NCBI GenBank assembly: GCA_949592205.1
Contig: CATIUR010000001.1
Coordinates: 15,887,501-15,951,500, forward strand
Source: Helichrysum umbraculigerum
Taxonomy: Eukaryota; Streptophyta; Magnoliopsida; Asterales; Asteraceae
Length of the DNA: 64,000 nt
Direction of reading: 5' to 3'
Below, piece by piece: positions 59,760 through 64,000 of the stretch. The translations under genes and the position numbers were made by a program. The first letter of the stretch is position 1. Every line of letters begins with the position of its first letter. The notes beneath the pieces are model-generated. The model worked only from the letters and a program-made list of their open reading frames with translations, had not been told where the DNA came from and did not search any database.

Positions 59760-60335
59760 ACTTGTTTACTGATATTAGTGTACAAACTGAATTGTTTTAC
59801 CGACTTTACTGGCTTACCCTACAAACTCATTACTGTACAAACTTACTGTCGTACCGACTTATAAACTTATTGTTGTACTGACTTATAAACTTACTGTTTT
59901 ACCGACTTTACTTTCTACTTTACAAACTTCCTACTGTATGTACTACTATTTTACCGACTATTAAACTTACTGACTTATTGACAGGCTTTACTGTTATCAA
60001 ACTTACTGATTTACTATTTTACTAAACTATTATACAACAGACTTATACTTTACTACTTTACCGACTTATAAACATACCTTTTGACTGACTTATAAACTCA
60101 CTGGTTTACCGACTTATAAATTTTCTACAGGCTTGTGAACATAGTGTTTTACAAACTTATAAACTTACAGGTTTACTACTTTGCAAACTTACTACTTTAC
60201 AGACTTACAGTCTTACAGACTTACAGACGTACAGACTTACAGACTTACAGTCCTACGGACTTACAGTCTTACAGACTTACAGACGTACAGACTTACAGAC
60301 TTACAGACGTACAGACTTACAGACTTACTGACTAC
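59760..60335 (+). repeat. Degenerate CTTACTGAC / TTACAGAC tandem repeats in LTR-B
   Basis: Irregular TTATAAACTTACTG-type units to about 60180, then tight 8-10-bp TTACAGACTTACAG and GACGTACAGA units at 60196-60330. Reading frames here are repeat artefacts. Confidence 0.88.
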
Positions 60336-61395
60336 TGACTTTTCTATATACAAATCATTACATACTGACTTAGTACAAATGTGTAAATCCTTATTGCTTT
60401 ATTACATTTGTGAAACTATTATTTACTGTCATATCATATAAGTGCAAATAAACTTATTTACTGACTTGTGTTCAAATTTCTATTATTCTGATTTCAAACC
60501 TGTGAGATTCACCAACCTTTTGGTTGACACTTGTTAGTAATGCATTCTCAGGTACACAGCAACAGTAGGGTTGCCCAACAGGATTGCCAGCTAGCTCGAG
60601 TCGCATGCATTATATAGATGAAGATTTACTTGCATTATCTTTTGTATATCGATTATGTACTTAGAATCTTCAGGATCATTTACGAACTCGCGGTTAATGT
60701 AAACTTAAGACTTAATCTATGCAACTACTTTTGGTATTAATGTATAAACGTCTCATGTAGAGTCGTTTGCTATATCTTGGTGCTTGTGATATTTGATTGG
60801 TAATACCCAAAAACTCGCTTCCGCAAATCATTAAATTTGAGGGTGTTACACATATCTACATCTATTAACTAAAAGCTAATAATAATAATAAAGTGTACAA
60901 TAAACAAAAGCATATACTTAAATAATTGATTAGTTAAATTATTACCGTGTTCTTGTTGGAGTGAGCTGAAATATGGCAGAATCCAAACGAGTTTTTGACT
61001 TCATTTCTGCTTCGAATTCCGATCAGAAACAGATGGAGAGCAAAACCTAACCTGTTTCTATAGATTCTGACTTTATATAAATAGTCAAAATTAAGACATT
61101 ATCAACTTTTTAAAAAAATTAAGGAAAAGTCAAAATAAAGTTAGATGAGTGAGAGTGAGGTAGCTAGGTAATGTTGCAGAGCTTCAAAAGCTTTCTTTAA
61201 TGACTGTCTACCTGTTGCTTTGCATTTGCAATTGCAATTGCATTCAGGAGAGAGATAACCAAAAAAACATGTATTCCAGTAGTATTTTTGTAGAGAGAGT
61301 AAAGTATCCAAAGTACCTTTTATTTTATTTCTACTGTTTCTAAAAAATTTAATACTTCGTAATTCGTAATAATAATAAAAATAGATTAAATACTG

Positions 61396-61400
<5 letters not shown>

Positions 61401-61446
<46 letters not shown>
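61401..61446. repeat. (TA)n microsatellite
   Basis: About 23 AT units. Confidence 0.95.
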
Positions 61447-61451
<5 letters not shown>

Positions 61452-62540
61452 TACACATGCAACCCCTAGGTTTTAAAACGTATTGCGTTTTAGTGTTGAA
61501 ACTTGAAAGAATTTTTTCATTCAATCATTAACTTGATTTATATTTAGCGAATTGTGTCAAATAAAGTATCAATAATTTTGGACATTTTATTAAACTGGTT
61601 AGTCGTGTCGACTCATTTAAGTTCGCTACTACTCCATAATATAACTAGGCAATTGTAACATATTTTGAAAGTAAAAAGGATATATAAGGGTATTACGATT
61701 TTATGATCATAAATTAGTTAATAATGTTGAGAAGTGAAGTTGCACTTATAAGTATTTATTTTCTCAATTGCATTTTTAAACATGACAGAGATCTTGAATT
61801 AGTTTATAACCAACTCATTTATTAAACGTGTTAACAATCGCAACTTAGTTTCCTTTAATGTCAGTTTCGTCTCTTGTCGAAACTTTTATAATAAAATTGT
61901 AGTAATTACTTTGAAAATCTCATTGCAAACCCAAATTATTTATTGCAAATGTCACATTTACTTCGGTTTGTCTTTAAACATGATGAGGTATAAAGTAAGT
62001 TGTAGGTGACCAACAAGCAAAATAAGAGGGGTCGGGCAATTAAGCAATTTAAGCTTGAAGAAGGGATTAGATGCCGACACTTCAAAGTTTATCTAAGTTC
62101 TCCATTGATTAATATAATGCATGACTACAAAATTTATGATATTAGAAAACTATTGTAACACAATTTGTCACTTGTAAATAAAATAATAAGTGTTTTGTTT
62201 TGTGTATGAGAAATCTTTGTGGAAAAGATCCTGATGACTCTGAATAAAAAAAAGCTAAAAATTGACATAGCTTTTGATAGAATAAAAAAAGCTTGCTCTG
62301 AATTTACATTTTTTTTGTGTGGAAGTGGGTTGATGGTGAGGAAGATGATAGACACATGCCTTGACTTCAGTTCAATTATCAGTGTTTTCAAAACACTGTT
62401 TTGTCATTATAAACCCCCTATCATTGGTTGAAAGTTCATTTTACACCCTATGCTTTATATTTTATTAATTTTTTACTCATTTTTGAAGGTTATTTTGTGA
62501 TACTTCTCGTAGAAACTGGACCGGTCCTGTTTGCCCCTCC

Positions 62541-62561
62541 CCCCCCCCCCCCCCCCCCCCC
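62541..62561. repeat. Poly-C run
   Basis: Uninterrupted C run after a CCCCTCC start; length may be affected by sequencing error. Confidence 0.85.
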
Positions 62562-63639
62562 AACGAAACTCTTCAAGATTCGCCACTGACGAAGCTACAT
62601 GGACTTGTAGCCATCCGTACCAAACCACGGAACCACTGCGGCACCACATGATCACCTCATAATGGTGTCATGTGTGGTGAGCTTCACTAACGGATCCCAT
62701 AATCAACTAATTGTGAAAATTTCAATTCCAATTACTTATTTGAATTCTTTTCCGTAAATCAAAAGCAATTTTAAATTTAATCATAATTGTAAGTATCACA
62801 ATTTATGTTACACGGGAATGGAAGATTATAATAATTAGACTTACTTTGAACTCATATATGAAAAACAAAACTTTTATAGATTTGATATAGTTATGTTAAG
62901 TAACCAAATAATAAGATGATAACATGTTGGTCATGGAACTCATCGAGATGGCCAATAAATTAAGGGTTAATTTTACTCTTTTAGATGATGGAATTAAACG
63001 AATAATTAATGATAAACAAGACGTTTAAATATGTTTCAACTGCTAAATAAATAAGTAATGTTCTTACGTTGATTATTTAAGCTACGTATCAATATGACTT
63101 GTTAAATCATATGATTGAGCCTTAGAGTTTTGATACGTGAGGATGCAGTGGAAAATTTGTTAATGGTCTCCAAGTTTAGTAACGATAATAATAATAATAT
63201 GAACAACTCGATCACGTAGTTATTGATAGTGATATGATGTAGGGTGACAAAAATTACGTACATACGTTATATGATGTACATAATCTTTGTTAACCTACAA
63301 CTAAACATACATATAGAATGTTATGTACGAATTACCTACAATACAAAATTAGCATAATTAAATAATCAATCCCTCCTGTTACAATTGTCAATACTATTTT
63401 AAGTTGTTTTAAATAAGTGTCAACTTATAAATGAGTAAATATGATATTTGATTGGCAAATAATATAGTTTGGATATATTTTAAAAAATTGTTTGTATAAA
63501 ATGACGATTTAACATAAATGAAGAGGTAAATAAAATGATATAGTGATAAATAAATACAACAAATATCTTGTTAATTTTACCAATTTTAATACGGGTCTAT
63601 ATTTACATATCCACTTTTTGTACTTTTCTTTAGCGGTGA

Positions 63640-63815
63640 GCACAAAAACCTTTTAACTGAACCATAACCATTTTAACCGCTAAACTGATCCATTTTAACC
63701 GCTTAACCACACAAATCACCGGTTCGGTTATGTAAAATAAAATTAACCACTCATGGTGGTTCGGTTACGGTTAATGGCCATAACCGATCCGCCATTAACC
63801 GCCCCGCCTTATATA
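63640..63815. repeat. AACCG/CGGTT-rich degenerate repeat
   Basis: Repeated TTTTAACCGC, GGTTCGGTTA and GTTAATGGCC motifs on both strands, probably a decayed MITE. Ends are not defined. Confidence 0.5.
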
Positions 63816-63939
63816 TCTAAGTTATATATATATGGGTTAATTGTTTGGTTATGTATTTAACTTTGCACTTTTTACTATTGTATGTAACAAACTTTCAAAA
63901 CATCTATTGTATGTAATAAACTAGTAAAAAATGTTATTG

Positions 63940-64000
63940 TGTAACAACCGGTAAATTAGGACTAGAATTAGTGCCTAATTCCTTGTTAATACATGTAATT
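63940..64000 (+). mobile_element. Start of another gypsy LTR, cut by the window end
   Basis: TGTAACAACCGG followed by AAATTAGGACTAG, AATTAGTGCCTAAT and GTTAATACATGTAATT, matching the reverse complement of the end of the solo LTR at 12238 downward. Same LTR family, opposite orientation. Confidence 0.85.

Larger units (their letters stand above)
47430..60850 (+). mobile_element. Solo gypsy LTR (LTR-B), entered by a full-length gypsy element
   Basis: Starts TGTGACACCCGG and ends GAGGGTGTTACA at 60850. CATAT lies on both sides (47425-47429, 60851-60855), a perfect 5-bp duplication. This shows it is a solo LTR and not the 3' partner of LTR-A. Its two parts (47430-47973 and 58607-60850) add to about 2.8 kb. 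Confidence 0.9.
60856..63639. other. AT-rich DNA right of LTR-B, no gene recognised
   Basis: Contains a (TA)n run (61401-61446) and a poly-C run (62541-62561). No reading frame resembles a known protein. Confidence 0.55.

Noticed and set aside
60135..60441. Reading frames across the TTACAGAC repeats
   Set aside because: Low-complexity translation of tandem repeats.
42324..60850. LTR-A and LTR-B as the two LTRs of one element
   Set aside because: LTR-B has its own CATAT duplication and LTR-A's left flank (GAATA) does not match; the two are also strongly diverged.

Overview
This is a plant nuclear window: AT-rich, with split gene fragments, long LTR elements primed by initiator-Met tRNA, and CACTA, Mutator, Harbinger and Helitron signatures. 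The style of the Ty3/gypsy polyprotein, with its extra upstream ORF, suggests a eudicot and possibly Asteraceae; that assignment is inference. I see no clearly intact host gene. The window is almost wholly nested transposons plus captured or decayed gene pieces.

Left third (1-33801): a head-to-tail array of one non-autonomous Ty1/copia-type element that encodes only Gag (a TR-GAG element), on the minus strand. Neighbouring copies share single 916-bp LTRs: element A (runs off the left edge) - LTR1 (16322-17237) - element B - LTR2 (22886-23801) - element C - LTR3 (29481-33801, interrupted). Each LTR has a PBS on its left and, where another copy follows, a polypurine tract on its right. Element A's gag is split by a 12.5-kb CACTA transposon (411-12923) with a TCC target duplication. 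That transposon carries a spliced-structure fragment of CTR9 (ELF8/VIP6, PAF1 complex), a SINE-like sequence, a hairpin minisatellite and a solo gypsy LTR. LTR3 is split by a second CACTA-like element (29778-33179), itself holding a Tourist/Harbinger MITE.

Middle (33802-42323): decayed host-type sequence. A B3-domain (REM-like) pseudogene with an 82-residue poly-Asp run is split by a 692-bp Mutator-type foldback MITE with a perfect 9-bp target duplication. Next come a frameshifted lipid-transfer-like gene, a Pack-MULE carrying the first exon of a PPDK regulatory protein, and a Helitron 3' end.

Right third (42324-64000): gypsy LTRs. One 5' LTR (42324-46742) holds two nested MITEs lying in TA microsatellites. 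A solo LTR (47430-60850, CATAT duplication) was later entered by an almost intact 10.6-kb chromovirus-type gypsy element (47974-58601, GTTCC duplication) with near-identical LTRs, one in-frame stop in gag and an extra ORF upstream of gag. Another LTR starts at 63940 and leaves the window.

The least expected pattern is that three gypsy LTRs carry, at what looks like the same place, arrays of short palindromes whose sequences differ completely between LTRs while the hairpin architecture is kept.
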